Positions 26,168 through 34,680 of a stretch of DNA of 49,081 nucleotides are shown here, one piece after another. This DNA comes from Pseudomonadota bacterium (GTDB lineage: Bacteria; Myxococcota_A; UBA9042), in contig SXRM01000140.1 of assembly GCA_005792545.1 (NCBI GenBank), positions 1 to 49,081 of the forward strand, read 5' to 3'. Every line of letters begins with the position of its first letter. The stretch's first letter is position 1. The notes below the pieces were generated by a model. The model searched no databases and had not been told where the DNA came from. It saw only the letters and a program-made list of their open reading frames with translations. The position numbers and the translations under genes are program-made.

Positions 26168-26769
26168 ACGCCGCGCAACTGCAAAGCCTACCGCGGTGGG
26201 CTGCGCTGCCTGACCGCGAAGCCCTGGCACTGGTATCCATGGGAATCGAGCGCCACTTTCGCGCCGGAGCCGCGGTTGGTGCGCCCAATTTAGGTGACAG
26301 CGCGCCGTTGCTCATCGTCGCCGGGGAGTGCAAGCTGCTGCTCGATATCGGCGACCTGAGCCTGCCGGTCGCCTCGCTGACGGCCGGGGACTGGTGGAAC
26401 GCGGACTCGGCCTTCGACAACGCTGGTTGTCCGCTGTCGCTGCGGGCGTTGACCGACACCAGGGCGTTCTTGATTCCAAAGGAAGCCTGGGCGTCGCTGG
26501 CGACGCGGCAGGCGGCGCTGTCCCTGCACCTGCTCCGGCAAGCGCTGGCAGCCCAACTTCGCATCGCCACCGCCCTCGCGCCCCACGCTGCCCGCTGGCA
26601 ACACACGGCAGCTGCCAAGCGCAAGCCGACGACCAAGGACCTTTTGGAGCTGGGCATGAACAAGCTGATTGCCCCGACCACGGGCCGCGACGCGCAAGTG
26701 CAGCGCGACGTGGAGCTGGTGGGACACCAGGGTCCGGCGATTGCCGCAGCTTTCAAGATCCAACGGTAG
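26164..26769 (+). CDS. Second cNMP-binding-like protein, coupled to the first
   Basis: A 201-residue protein translated from an ATG overlapping the upstream stop by four bases. The first 125 residues resemble the jelly-roll of a cyclic-nucleotide-binding domain (LPRWAALPDREALALVSMG, LLIVAGECKLLLDIGDL, SLTAGDWWNADSAFDN, ALTDTRAFLIPKEAW). A helix (SLHLLRQALAAQLRIATAL) and a basic C-terminal stretch follow. Canonical ligand residues are not evident. Its organisation parallels the preceding gene, so the pair may form a heteromeric sensor. No output domain is present in either. Function unknown. Confidence 0.65.
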   Translation: MNAAQLQSLPRWAALPDREALALVSMGIERHFRAGAAVGAPNLGDSAPLLIVAGECKLLLDIGDLSLPVASLTAGDWWNADSAFDNAGCPLSLRALTDTRAFLIPKEAWASLATRQAALSLHLLRQALAAQLRIATALAPHAARWQHTAAAKRKPTTKDLLELGMNKLIAPTTGRDAQVQRDVELVGHQGPAIAAAFKIQR

Positions 26770-26887
26770 CCGCGCGCACCGCGGCGAACCGGCGAGTCTA
26801 TTGGCGTTGCCCACATCGCCCTTGCCCCAAGACACCGCGGCCTGCACAATCGGCGCCCCGCGGCCAACTGGCCGCCCGGTCGCACCG

Positions 26888-29524
26888 ATGGCTCGAATTG
26901 CCGCTGCACACCCTGCCCTTGCCGCTTTGGTTGTCGTCGCAAGTGCATGTGGCGCGCCGCAAGCGGCCAAGCCCGACGCACAAGACGCCTCGGCGACGGC
27001 TGCAGACATCACGGCAACGGTGGACGCCAGTCAACCGGCAGACGCCGCTGCCTCGCCCGACCTCGCGCAAGGCGAGCCTGATTTCTTGTTCGCCGGCCCA
27101 GCCGACGCCGACACGGCGGGCGGTGCGTACCCAAAGCCTGCGCCATTTGCCCTGACTGCGCCGCCGTCGCGGTTAGCGTTGCCGCCAAGTGCCCAAACCG
27201 GCGAGCACATCGACCCCAAGACCGGCCAGAAAGTATGGGTGCTGCCGAGTGGCCGCGTCGTGACGCCTGCGGGCAAGCAGGTCTTCCTCGGTGCCTATCC
27301 GATGGGCGTGACCGTGCATCCCGACGGCAAGTTCGCCTATGTCGCCAACACCGGCAAGACCAAGGCCATCCAGGTCGTGGATTTGCAGGCTGGGCAGGTC
27401 ATCCAGACCGTCAGCGAGGCCTACATCTATCGCTGGCTGTCGTGGTCACCCGATCAGCAATACCTGTACGCCTCGGGTGGGCCCAAAAGCCCGAGCTTCC
27501 GCTACAAAGTGGGTGCGGACGGCAAGCTCAAGAAAGACAAGACCTACGCCGACAAGTACGGCTGCTTGGGACTGCGGCCGAGCCCGGACGGCAAAAGCGT
27601 ATATTGCGCGGTGCTGGCCGGCGCGCTGACCCCGACCGGCAAGGCCAAGTCCGGCCTGTGGCGCATCGACGCCGAAAGTGGCGAGTTGCTCAACACGGCG
27701 ACGTTGCCGCACATCCCCTATGACCTTGCGGTGTCGAACGACAACTGGGCCTACGCGGTCGCGTGGATGCCAGGCGTGGTCTACCGCGTCAACACGCAAT
27801 TGTGGGCTGATCCCACGCCCGCCGAAGCGCTGTACCTGGGTTTCAACGCTCAGGGGCTGGCGCTTTCGGCGGACGGCAAGCGCTTGTACGCATCGTCCGT
27901 TGAGGGCGACTTCGTCGCGGTCATCGACACCGCCAAGTGGGGGGTGCTCGCCAAGGTTTCGCTCAATCTGAGCCAGGTTGCTGGGCTAGCGCCACAGGGC
28001 CGCGACCCCGGTTTCATGGTGCTGTCACCCGAGGGCAAGCGGCTGTACGTTGTGTGCGCAATGTCCAACGAAGTCGTGGTGATCGACACCCAGGCGCTCG
28101 CGGTCGTCGGCAGCATCCCAGTCGGCTGGTACCCTAGCGGCATCGCAATCGATGCTGCGGGCAAGTCGTTGGTGGTCGTCAACGGCAAGGGCACGGGCTT
28201 TCCGAAGGGTTGGGCCGACTCCCCGCTCGACGAGGGCTACCTCGGCACGCTCAGCCACGTCGAAATTCCTGGCGATGCTCAGCTCAAGACCTGGCAAGCC
28301 GAGGTGTACGACAACCTGTTGGGCGTCAACGGCCTGGGTCGCGTGCCCGCGTCGACCGCGCAGAAGACGGCGTTGCCCGACAGCGGCTCTGGCGGACCGA
28401 TCAAGCACGTCATCTATCTGCTACGCGAGAACAAGACGTTCGACGTCGAGCTTGGCGATCTCGCGGGCGAAATCACCGGCGTGACTGCCGACCCCAAGCT
28501 GGCACTGTTTGGTGAAGAGTACACGCCCAACCTGCACAAGCTGGCCAAGGAGTATTGCCTGCTCGACAATTTCTATACCGATGGGGACTACTCGGCGACC
28601 GGGCACAGCTACGCAACGGCCGGCAAGGCCAGCGACTACGTCGAGAAGCACTACAAGCTGTCCGACAAGGGCGCGGACATCACCTGGGGCGTGGGCTTCA
28701 GTTCGCGGCCCGGCAAGGGCTTTTTCTTTCAGCACGCGATGGCGCACGGCCTCAAGGTCGCAAGCTACGGCGAAATCGTGGGCATGGCCGACGCATACAG
28801 CCTGACCAACGTCCTGCAGGCGGAATACCCGGGCGTGGTGTTTGCGCTGGGTGTGGAAGACGTGCAAAAGGCCAAGTGGTTCGCCCAGCACATCCAAGGC
28901 AAGGATTTGCCGAACTTCGCGGTCATCTCCGTGCCGGCCAACCACACCTGCTGCGGCGGCGATCCGGACCACGCCTCGCCCAAGTCGATGGTCGCGGACA
29001 ACGACGAGGCCACTGGCCTGATTATCGAAGCGCTCAGTCTACACAAGGACTGGACCTCGACGGTGGTGTTCATTTTTGAGGACGATCCTCAAGACGGCGG
29101 CGACTCGGTCGAGTACCACCGCAGTCCGCTGCTTGTGGTGTCGCCGTGGGTCAAGCGCGGCACTTTGAACAAGACCCACCACGCGATTGGCGGCGTGCAC
29201 GCGACCATGCAGCGGGCGCTCGACGTCTCACCGCTGACCGAGTTGGACGCGCTGGCGTCGCCCATCTACGGCTGTTTCGCCGACAAGCCCGATACCACGC
29301 CCTATCAGCACGCACCGCGCCTCTACCCGACCACGGCCAACAAGGACGAGAAGAAGAAGAAGTGGACCAAGGCCATGCACAAGCAGTGGTTGCGGATTGG
29401 TCCGAAGAGCTTTGACGATGCGCCGGGTTTGGGGCGGCTACTGTGGGAGATGTACCAGGGTACGCCGGCGCCGTGGCCGATGACGCGGTATTCGCCGTTC
29501 GAGGCCGAGGACGACGACGACTAA
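26888..29524 (+). CDS. YncE-type beta-propeller / alkaline-phosphatase-superfamily lipoprotein
   Basis: ATG 26888 gives 878 residues with lipobox Cys21 (VVASAC); longer frames would start inside the preceding gene. Residues 100-470 are a YVTN/YncE-like propeller (VTVHPDGKFAYVANTGKTK, GVLAKVSLNLSQ, VVIDTQALAVVGSIPVGWYP). Residues 500-870 are a phosphoesterase domain. Its motifs are HVIYLLRENKTFD, the metal/nucleophile region NFYTDGDYSATGHSYAT, FIFEDDPQDGGDSVEYHR, and a closing histidine region near KTHHAIGGVHATMQRAL. The fusion is known as bifunctional YncE family/alkaline phosphatase family protein; substrate undefined, probably a phosphoester or phospholipid outside the cytoplasm. The C-terminus is acidic (EAEDDDD). 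A hairpin follows the stop. Confidence 0.87.
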   Translation: MARIAAAHPALAALVVVASACGAPQAAKPDAQDASATAADITATVDASQPADAAASPDLAQGEPDFLFAGPADADTAGGAYPKPAPFALTAPPSRLALPPSAQTGEHIDPKTGQKVWVLPSGRVVTPAGKQVFLGAYPMGVTVHPDGKFAYVANTGKTKAIQVVDLQAGQVIQTVSEAYIYRWLSWSPDQQYLYASGGPKSPSFRYKVGADGKLKKDKTYADKYGCLGLRPSPDGKSVYCAVLAGALTPTGKAKSGLWRIDAESGELLNTATLPHIPYDLAVSNDNWAYAVAWMPGVVYRVNTQLWADPTPAEALYLGFNAQGLALSADGKRLYASSVEGDFVAVIDTAKWGVLAKVSLNLSQVAGLAPQGRDPGFMVLSPEGKRLYVVCAMSNEVVVIDTQALAVVGSIPVGWYPSGIAIDAAGKSLVVVNGKGTGFPKGWADSPLDEGYLGTLSHVEIPGDAQLKTWQAEVYDNLLGVNGLGRVPASTAQKTALPDSGSGGPIKHVIYLLRENKTFDVELGDLAGEITGVTADPKLALFGEEYTPNLHKLAKEYCLLDNFYTDGDYSATGHSYATAGKASDYVEKHYKLSDKGADITWGVGFSSRPGKGFFFQHAMAHGLKVASYGEIVGMADAYSLTNVLQAEYPGVVFALGVEDVQKAKWFAQHIQGKDLPNFAVISVPANHTCCGGDPDHASPKSMVADNDEATGLIIEALSLHKDWTSTVVFIFEDDPQDGGDSVEYHRSPLLVVSPWVKRGTLNKTHHAIGGVHATMQRALDVSPLTELDALASPIYGCFADKPDTTPYQHAPRLYPTTANKDEKKKKWTKAMHKQWLRIGPKSFDDAPGLGRLLWEMYQGTPAPWPMTRYSPFEAEDDDD

Positions 29525-29531
29525 GGGCCTG

Positions 29532-29554
29532 GAAATGATTTACTAAATCATTTC
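29532..29554 (+). terminator. AT-rich hairpin after the phosphatase gene
   Basis: A perfect 10-bp inverted repeat (GAAATGATTT and AAATCATTTC) with a three-base loop begins eight bases after the stop. No long T-run follows, so it may be a weak terminator or an mRNA-protecting stem. Its low GC content stands out from the surroundings. Confidence 0.5.
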
Positions 29555-29687
29555 TTCCGCCCTCTTGCTTGCTCCGTGGGTCGCCAGTTCGCGGCCTCGG
29601 AGGCCGACTCGCGGCTCCGCCTTGAGGCGAGAGTGTTCAAGCCACTGTTTTCCAGTCCCTAAGAGAGGACGGCAAGGTGCATCGCCC

Positions 29688-30719
29688 GTGGCAGACGCAA
29701 ACAGCAGGCAAGGGACTCAGGTTGGCCGACAGCAGGGTCGCCGTCCGCGCCCCAGCAAGGTTCTGGGCCTGATCCTGTCCCAGAGCCTGTGCCTGAGCCT
29801 GTGCCTGAGCCTGTGCTTGAGCCTGACGTCAGTTGCGCACGCGGCACCGCGCAACAAGCCGCCAGCGTCAGTCCTGGCCCTGCTCTACGGCGAGCCGATT
29901 CGCCGCGCTGAAGCGGAAGCTGCCATCGGCGGTGACCACCTTGGGCATCCATTGGCCTTGCGGCAGGCTGTTGTTGCGGTGCTCGACCTGCGGCTGGCGC
30001 TGCGCGGCATGCAGCCTGGCGCAGTCCGCACACTCACGGCACAGGCGGAGACGCTGGCAGCGGAGGTGGAGGCCCATCAGGGCGGCCCGGCCGCCTGGAC
30101 AGCGCAGCTTGCCGCGCTTGGTCAGACGCCGACGGCATGGAGGCGGGCAGCGCTAACGCGGCTGGCCGTTGCGGCGCAGCTACCGGGCGATGCCACCTCT
30201 GTGACTGAGGCAGCCATTGTCGACCGCTACCAACGCCGCTGGGGTCGGTTTGTGGCGCCTGCGCAAGTGCTGCTGAGCGAAATTGCCGTGCCGTTGGCAA
30301 GCGATGCCACGCCGGAAGTCGAGCGGGCGCGCGCGGTCCTGATTGCCGCCCACGAGCGCCTGGAGCGCAGCGAGCCGTTCGCCCAGGTCGCCAAGACACT
30401 GTCGCAGACGCCGGACGCCTCGCGAGGTGGCGACCGTGGATGGGTCGGTGCCGATGTTCTGGATGTCGCCCTGCGCAATGCGCTTGACGCCCTGCAGCCC
30501 GGCCAGCGCACACGTCCGGTGCAGAGCGCCTGGGGCTTGCACATCTTGTGGTTGCGCGAACGGCAAGCTGCACGCAAACTGTCGCTCGCTGAGGCGCGGC
30601 CGCTGGTCGTCGCGCAATTGGCCGCCGAGCGCGGGCAGGTCGCCCGCAGGCAGTGGCTCGACAGCGCACGCGCGAAGGCCGAAAAAGCCGGTCAGCTACG
30701 GTGGATGGTGCCAAAATGA
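29688..30719 (+). CDS. SurA/PpiC-type parvulin foldase with repeat-built signal peptide
   Basis: GTG 29688 is the likeliest start: it yields a basic n-region (GRRPRPSK) followed by a hydrophobic core and an AHA cleavage site; earlier starts would place the core far inside. Total 343 residues. Mature residues 50-170 resemble a SurA-like N-terminal chaperone region. Residues 185-300 are a parvulin rotamase domain (QVLLSEIAVPLASDATPE, GGDRGWVGADVLDVALRNAL, TRPVQSAWGLHILWLRER). It should assist folding of envelope proteins in the periplasm. The hydrophobic core is encoded by 12-bp direct repeats (29783-29825). The stop overlaps the next start. Confidence 0.82.
   Translation: MADANSRQGTQVGRQQGRRPRPSKVLGLILSQSLCLSLCLSLCLSLTSVAHAAPRNKPPASVLALLYGEPIRRAEAEAAIGGDHLGHPLALRQAVVAVLDLRLALRGMQPGAVRTLTAQAETLAAEVEAHQGGPAAWTAQLAALGQTPTAWRRAALTRLAVAAQLPGDATSVTEAAIVDRYQRRWGRFVAPAQVLLSEIAVPLASDATPEVERARAVLIAAHERLERSEPFAQVAKTLSQTPDASRGGDRGWVGADVLDVALRNALDALQPGQRTRPVQSAWGLHILWLRERQAARKLSLAEARPLVVAQLAAERGQVARRQWLDSARAKAEKAGQLRWMVPK
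29783..29825 (+). repeat. 12-bp tandem repeat encoding a signal-peptide core
   Basis: Three copies of GAGCCTGTGCCT (third copy with one change) plus a partial fourth. In the reading frame each unit encodes Ser-Leu-Cys-Leu. Gain or loss of units would keep the frame and lengthen or shorten the hydrophobic core by four residues. Confidence 0.85.
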
Positions 30720-32224
30720 CCTGTGCTTCCAGAGGCCTGCCGAGCAATGGTCTGCTTGCAGCCGCAAGCTTGTGGTTTGCCGCGGCTTGCACAGCGCCAG
30801 TCCCCGCGCCCGGCCAGACCCAGGCGCCGCCCGAGACAGTTGCCGTCGCTGCAGACACCCCCGCCGTCGGCGACACGCCCGCCAATCTGGACGGCGAGCC
30901 TGCAGTCGATGCGGGTGCGCCGACGCCGACCGCGCAACTCGTCAGCGGTTTCGACTTCGTTGAGGGTCCCGACGGGCCGTGCGGAACGCCCGACCCCAAG
31001 ACGCCGCCCGCGCCCAAGCTACACAGCAACCCCAAGCAGCTGGTGCGCAACCAGCATATGACGTGGCAGCACGACCCGGCGACGACGATCTCCATCACTT
31101 GGACGACTGAGGCTTCTGACCTCAAGACCTACCAGCCCAAGGTCTTGTTCGGAGAGGCTTCGGCGATGTGCGCCGACGGCCGGTTTCTGCTCAAGCAGGG
31201 CAAAGTGGCGACTGGAATCGGCGCGCTCTACGAGGCGGTCGTGGCCGACAAGCCGACCAAAGTCGTGGCGTGGACCGTGGAGATGACTGCGCTCAAGCCC
31301 GACACCGAGTACGTGTTTCGCGCCGGCAACTTTGCGGAGTTCGACCCGGCTGCCAAAAAGCTGCTGGGGCCGGAGTTCGGCAAGGTCGGCAGCTTTCGCA
31401 CGGCACCCAAGAAAGGCGACAAGAAGCCTATGCCATTCGTATTCGCGGGCGACAGCCGCGGCGGTGCACCGATCATCACTAGCCGGTCGCCGACCTACGC
31501 CAAAATCCCGGCGCTGGCGTGGTTTTTTTCCGGCGACATGAACACCGTGGGCACGCAAGCCGAGTGGAACGACTGGTTTAAGGCCATGGAACCCATCTTG
31601 GATCGGCGGCCGTTGATGCCCGTACAAGGCAACCACGAGCTGTTCAGCGACGTGTACTACAACCAATTTGCATTGCCCGCGATGCCGGGCATCCCGGCCG
31701 AGTGGATCGAGCACGCCTGGGCGCTGGACATTGGCAACGTGCACTTTGTTGGTTTGGACAGCAACAGCAGCGACAACATCAAGGGCAGCATCGACTGGCT
31801 CAAGGACGACTTGAAAAAGGCCGCGGCGGACAAGGACATTGACTTCACGATTGTTCAGTACCACCACACGACGTACTCGGCCGGGCCGCACGGGCCGACG
31901 GCGTGGGTCAAAGAGTTGCTGGTGCCGCTGTTCGAGCAGCACGGCGTGGACCTGGTCATCAATGGCCACGACCATACCTACGAGCGGTCGCTGCCGATCC
32001 TGGCCGACAAGGTCAGCTCGCCGGAAAAAGGCATCACCTATGTGGTCGCGGGTGGCTTCTATGCGCCGGCCTACCAAAACGGCACCAAGTGGTGGACCAA
32101 AGTCTCACATCACGGTAGCAAGGCCAACTATTTGCAGCTTCTGGTTAATGGCGCGGTTTTGACCGGCACGGCGTGGAGCGGCGATGGCAAAGAGAAGTTG
32201 GACGAATTCGTGATCATGCGCTGA
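30716..32224 (+). CDS. Purple-acid-phosphatase-like metallophosphoesterase, lipoprotein
   Basis: The ATG at 30716 overlaps the foldase stop (ATGA) and begins a lipoprotein signal with Cys25 (FAAAC); 502 residues. An Fn3-like N-terminal domain (about 95-220, starting NQHMTWQHDPATTISITWT) precedes the phosphatase core. All core metal motifs are seen: FAGDSRG, FFSGDMNT, VQGNHE, VQYHHTTYS and INGHDHTYER. This is the purple acid phosphatase layout, an extracytoplasmic di-metal phosphomonoesterase. Together with the YncE/alkaline-phosphatase-like lipoprotein upstream it may release phosphate from organic phosphate outside the cell (inference). No phosphate-regulon operator was recognised. Confidence 0.88.
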   Translation: MTCASRGLPSNGLLAAASLWFAAACTAPVPAPGQTQAPPETVAVAADTPAVGDTPANLDGEPAVDAGAPTPTAQLVSGFDFVEGPDGPCGTPDPKTPPAPKLHSNPKQLVRNQHMTWQHDPATTISITWTTEASDLKTYQPKVLFGEASAMCADGRFLLKQGKVATGIGALYEAVVADKPTKVVAWTVEMTALKPDTEYVFRAGNFAEFDPAAKKLLGPEFGKVGSFRTAPKKGDKKPMPFVFAGDSRGGAPIITSRSPTYAKIPALAWFFSGDMNTVGTQAEWNDWFKAMEPILDRRPLMPVQGNHELFSDVYYNQFALPAMPGIPAEWIEHAWALDIGNVHFVGLDSNSSDNIKGSIDWLKDDLKKAAADKDIDFTIVQYHHTTYSAGPHGPTAWVKELLVPLFEQHGVDLVINGHDHTYERSLPILADKVSSPEKGITYVVAGGFYAPAYQNGTKWWTKVSHHGSKANYLQLLVNGAVLTGTAWSGDGKEKLDEFVIMR

Positions 32225-32233
32225 CCAACACGA

Positions 32234-33193
32234 TCAGTGCACGCCCTTGTCCGCGAACCACGCTGCAAAGCGCCCGATGCCCTCTTCGATGGTCGTATGC
32301 GGGCTGTAGCCTAGGCTTTCGCGGGCGAGCGTCAGGTCCGCGCAGGTGCGCGGCACGTCTCCGGGCGCATCCGGCTTGCGTTCAATGCGCAAAGGACGTT
32401 GCAGCGCCGCAGCCAAAAGGGCCACGACCTCATCCAGGCGGATTTCGCGGTCGCCGCCCAGATTGAACACCGCGAAACCCTGCGGCCGATCCACCGCGCC
32501 TAACACGCCGGCGACGATGTCGTCGATGTACGTGTAGTCGCGCGAACTGGAGCCGTCGCCGAACTGGGGCACGGCCAAACCACGCCAAAGCAGAGTGGCA
32601 AACTTATGGAAAGCCATTTCTGGACGCTGTCTTGGGCCATAGACCGTAAAGAACCGCAAGCAGGTCAGATCAAAACCGTGCAGATGCGCGTAGGTATGCG
32701 CCAGCAGCTCGCCTGCGCGCTTGGTCGCGGCATACGGCGAAACTGGTCGGTCGCAACGCGCGTCCTCGCCAAAAGGTGCTGCGGAGTCAGCGCCGTAGAC
32801 CGACGACGACGACGCGAACACCACACGCCGCGGGCCGTCGCGCCGACAGCGCTCGAGTAGAAGCGCGGTGGCCTCCAAATTGGCGCGGACGTAGGCGGCC
32901 GGGTCGTCGATCGACGGCCGCACGCCGGCCTTGGCAGCCAGATGTACCACGACGTCGAACGGCCCCCGCTGCCACAGTTGGTCCAACACGGCCGCATCGC
33001 ATAGATCGCCTTCGACAAACGCAAACCGCCCGCCGCCAGCCGTCCCGACGTCGTCGAGGTTGCGCTGCTTGAGCGCGCGGTCGTAGAAGGGGTCAAAGTT
33101 GTCGACGCCGACGACGGTATCGCCGCGCCGCAGCAGTGCTTCTGCCGTGTGCGAACCGATGAAGCCGGCCGCGCCAGTGACGAGAATTCGCAT
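32234..33193 (-). CDS. NAD-dependent nucleotide-sugar epimerase (UDP-glucuronate 4-epimerase-like)
   Basis: A 319-residue extended short-chain dehydrogenase. The NAD site GAAGFIGSH is at residues 7-15, and DNFDPFYD follows as in UDP-glucuronate epimerases. SSSSVYG gives the catalytic Ser/Thr region and YAATK at about 154-158 the Tyr/Lys pair. VYGPRQRPEMAF and the DYTYIDDIV motif are typical of the group. It interconverts 4-epimers of a nucleotide sugar for surface polysaccharide. The precise sugar is inferred. It sits 21 bases after the DsbD-type gene and converges on the phosphatase gene (9-base gap). Confidence 0.88.
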   Translation of the reverse strand: MRILVTGAAGFIGSHTAEALLRRGDTVVGVDNFDPFYDRALKQRNLDDVGTAGGGRFAFVEGDLCDAAVLDQLWQRGPFDVVVHLAAKAGVRPSIDDPAAYVRANLEATALLLERCRRDGPRRVVFASSSSVYGADSAAPFGEDARCDRPVSPYAATKRAGELLAHTYAHLHGFDLTCLRFFTVYGPRQRPEMAFHKFATLLWRGLAVPQFGDGSSSRDYTYIDDIVAGVLGAVDRPQGFAVFNLGGDREIRLDEVVALLAAALQRPLRIERKPDAPGDVPRTCADLTLARESLGYSPHTTIEEGIGRFAAWFADKGVH

Positions 33194-33214
33194 TCGGCCC
33201 TTGGACTGGAGCGC

Positions 33215-34522
33215 TCAGCCGCCGCTGGCAACGGTCTTGGGGGGAAACTTCTTGGCCGCGGCGGCGAGCCGATCCACCACCATCTGGGTCGTGATGGCCT
33301 CGGGCATCAAATCGAAGCTGCCGTCTGGCAAGTAGATGACGTAGGCCGGCACCGCCTTGCGGCCGAGCTTGTCGAGCCAGGTCTGGATGATCTCGTCTTC
33401 GTTGGTGAAGTCGGCTTTCATCGGCAGCACGCCCGTCGTGACCAGGGCTTCGCGGACCGGCTTGGTCTCCAAGAACAGCTTCTCGTTGGCTTTGCAGTTC
33501 GCGCACCACTCGGCGGTGTAGTCCACGAACACCGGTCGACCGGCGGTGTTTTCGGTGGCGACCCGCCTGGGATCGAAGCCGGCCCACACGATCTTGTCTT
33601 TGCACACCACGTCGGCGGGCTTGCACGCGGCGTCGGCGACCTGCGCGCCCGCTGCATTGCGCTGCTGCTTTTCAAAGTGCACAAGGCCCATGCCGGCCGC
33701 GACCGTGACGCCCAAAGCGATGCCGCGCACCGTGTAGCGCCGCACCGCGCCGTACAAGATGCCGCCAAACTGGTGCACGGACCACAGCGCCATCGACAAG
33801 ACCAGCAGAAACCAGATGAAGTCGTGGAGCGCATCGGGTGTCACCTGCGCCTGCAGCGCGCCGAGCAGCCAGATGGTCGTCGCAATCAGGGTAAAGCCCA
33901 TCAATTGCTTGAAGGTCTCCATCCACGGTCCGGGCCTGGGCAGCAGGCCGCTGAGCTTGGGCACGAAGCTGATGGCCAGAAACGGACTGGCCAGACCGAG
34001 GCCAATGCTCAGAAATGTCGCGAAGGTCTCCCACCACGGGGTGGCTTCGGCGAGCATGAACGAGGCGGCGGTCCCTAGAAACGGCGCGGAACACGGCGTG
34101 GACATCACCGCCGACAAGATGCCGCCGACGAAGCTGCCGACATAGCCCTGGTGCTGCGGTCGACCCGACATCGACACCGACCACTCGAACACGCCCAGCG
34201 CATTGAGACCAAAGGAAAAAATCAGCGCTGCCATACCAGCCACGAAGGGCGGATGCTGAAACTGCATGCCCCAAGCGAGGCTCGAACCTGCCGCCTTGAG
34301 CGCGACGACGACGCTGGCCAAAAGCGCAAACGACGCCAGCACGCCACCGGCGTAGGCGAGGCCGTGCAAGTGACGCGCACGTACCGCACCGGCTTCGCCC
34401 TGGCGGGCGTGCTCGACCACATGGTAGACCTTCATGGTCAGCACGGGCAGCACGCAAGGCATCACGTTCAGCACCAGGCCGCCGAGCAGCCCATAGCCGA
34501 GGTTGCCGAGAAGTTCCAACAT
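33215..34522 (-). CDS. DsbD-type thiol:disulfide interchange protein without alpha domain
   Basis: ATG 34522 begins directly with the first membrane segment; 435 residues. The transmembrane thiol-transfer domain shows its two redox Cys, Cys23 (NVMPCVLPV) and Cys144 (STPCSAPFLG), and about eight hydrophobic segments to residue 280. A periplasmic thioredoxin-like domain carries EWCANC at 338-343. The N-terminal DsbD alpha domain is missing, so this is a CcdA-plus-thioredoxin form. It moves reducing power from the cytoplasm to periplasmic thiols for disulfide repair or cytochrome maturation. In a window with hundreds of exported cysteines, disulfide isomerisation is an attractive role, but that link is inference. 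Confidence 0.9.
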   Translation of the reverse strand: MLELLGNLGYGLLGGLVLNVMPCVLPVLTMKVYHVVEHARQGEAGAVRARHLHGLAYAGGVLASFALLASVVVALKAAGSSLAWGMQFQHPPFVAGMAALIFSFGLNALGVFEWSVSMSGRPQHQGYVGSFVGGILSAVMSTPCSAPFLGTAASFMLAEATPWWETFATFLSIGLGLASPFLAISFVPKLSGLLPRPGPWMETFKQLMGFTLIATTIWLLGALQAQVTPDALHDFIWFLLVLSMALWSVHQFGGILYGAVRRYTVRGIALGVTVAAGMGLVHFEKQQRNAAGAQVADAACKPADVVCKDKIVWAGFDPRRVATENTAGRPVFVDYTAEWCANCKANEKLFLETKPVREALVTTGVLPMKADFTNEDEIIQTWLDKLGRKAVPAYVIYLPDGSFDLMPEAITTQMVVDRLAAAAKKFPPKTVASGG

Positions 34523-34680
34523 GGTCCAGGTTCCGCGCGCGACGAGCCGTGCCCGCCGCCAGAGGTGCGCAAGATAGCAGCAGATGGCCAGAGGTGCCAC
34601 CCGGGGCTTGCGCGGAAACCGATAACCCGTGGTCTGCGGTGGCTATTCCGACCGGTGCGCAGCAGGGCGATGGCGACCGG

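Noticed and set aside
33149-34078. A plus-strand frame of about 300 codons
   Set aside because: Antisense to the DsbD-type gene, which has conserved redox cysteines and membrane segments.
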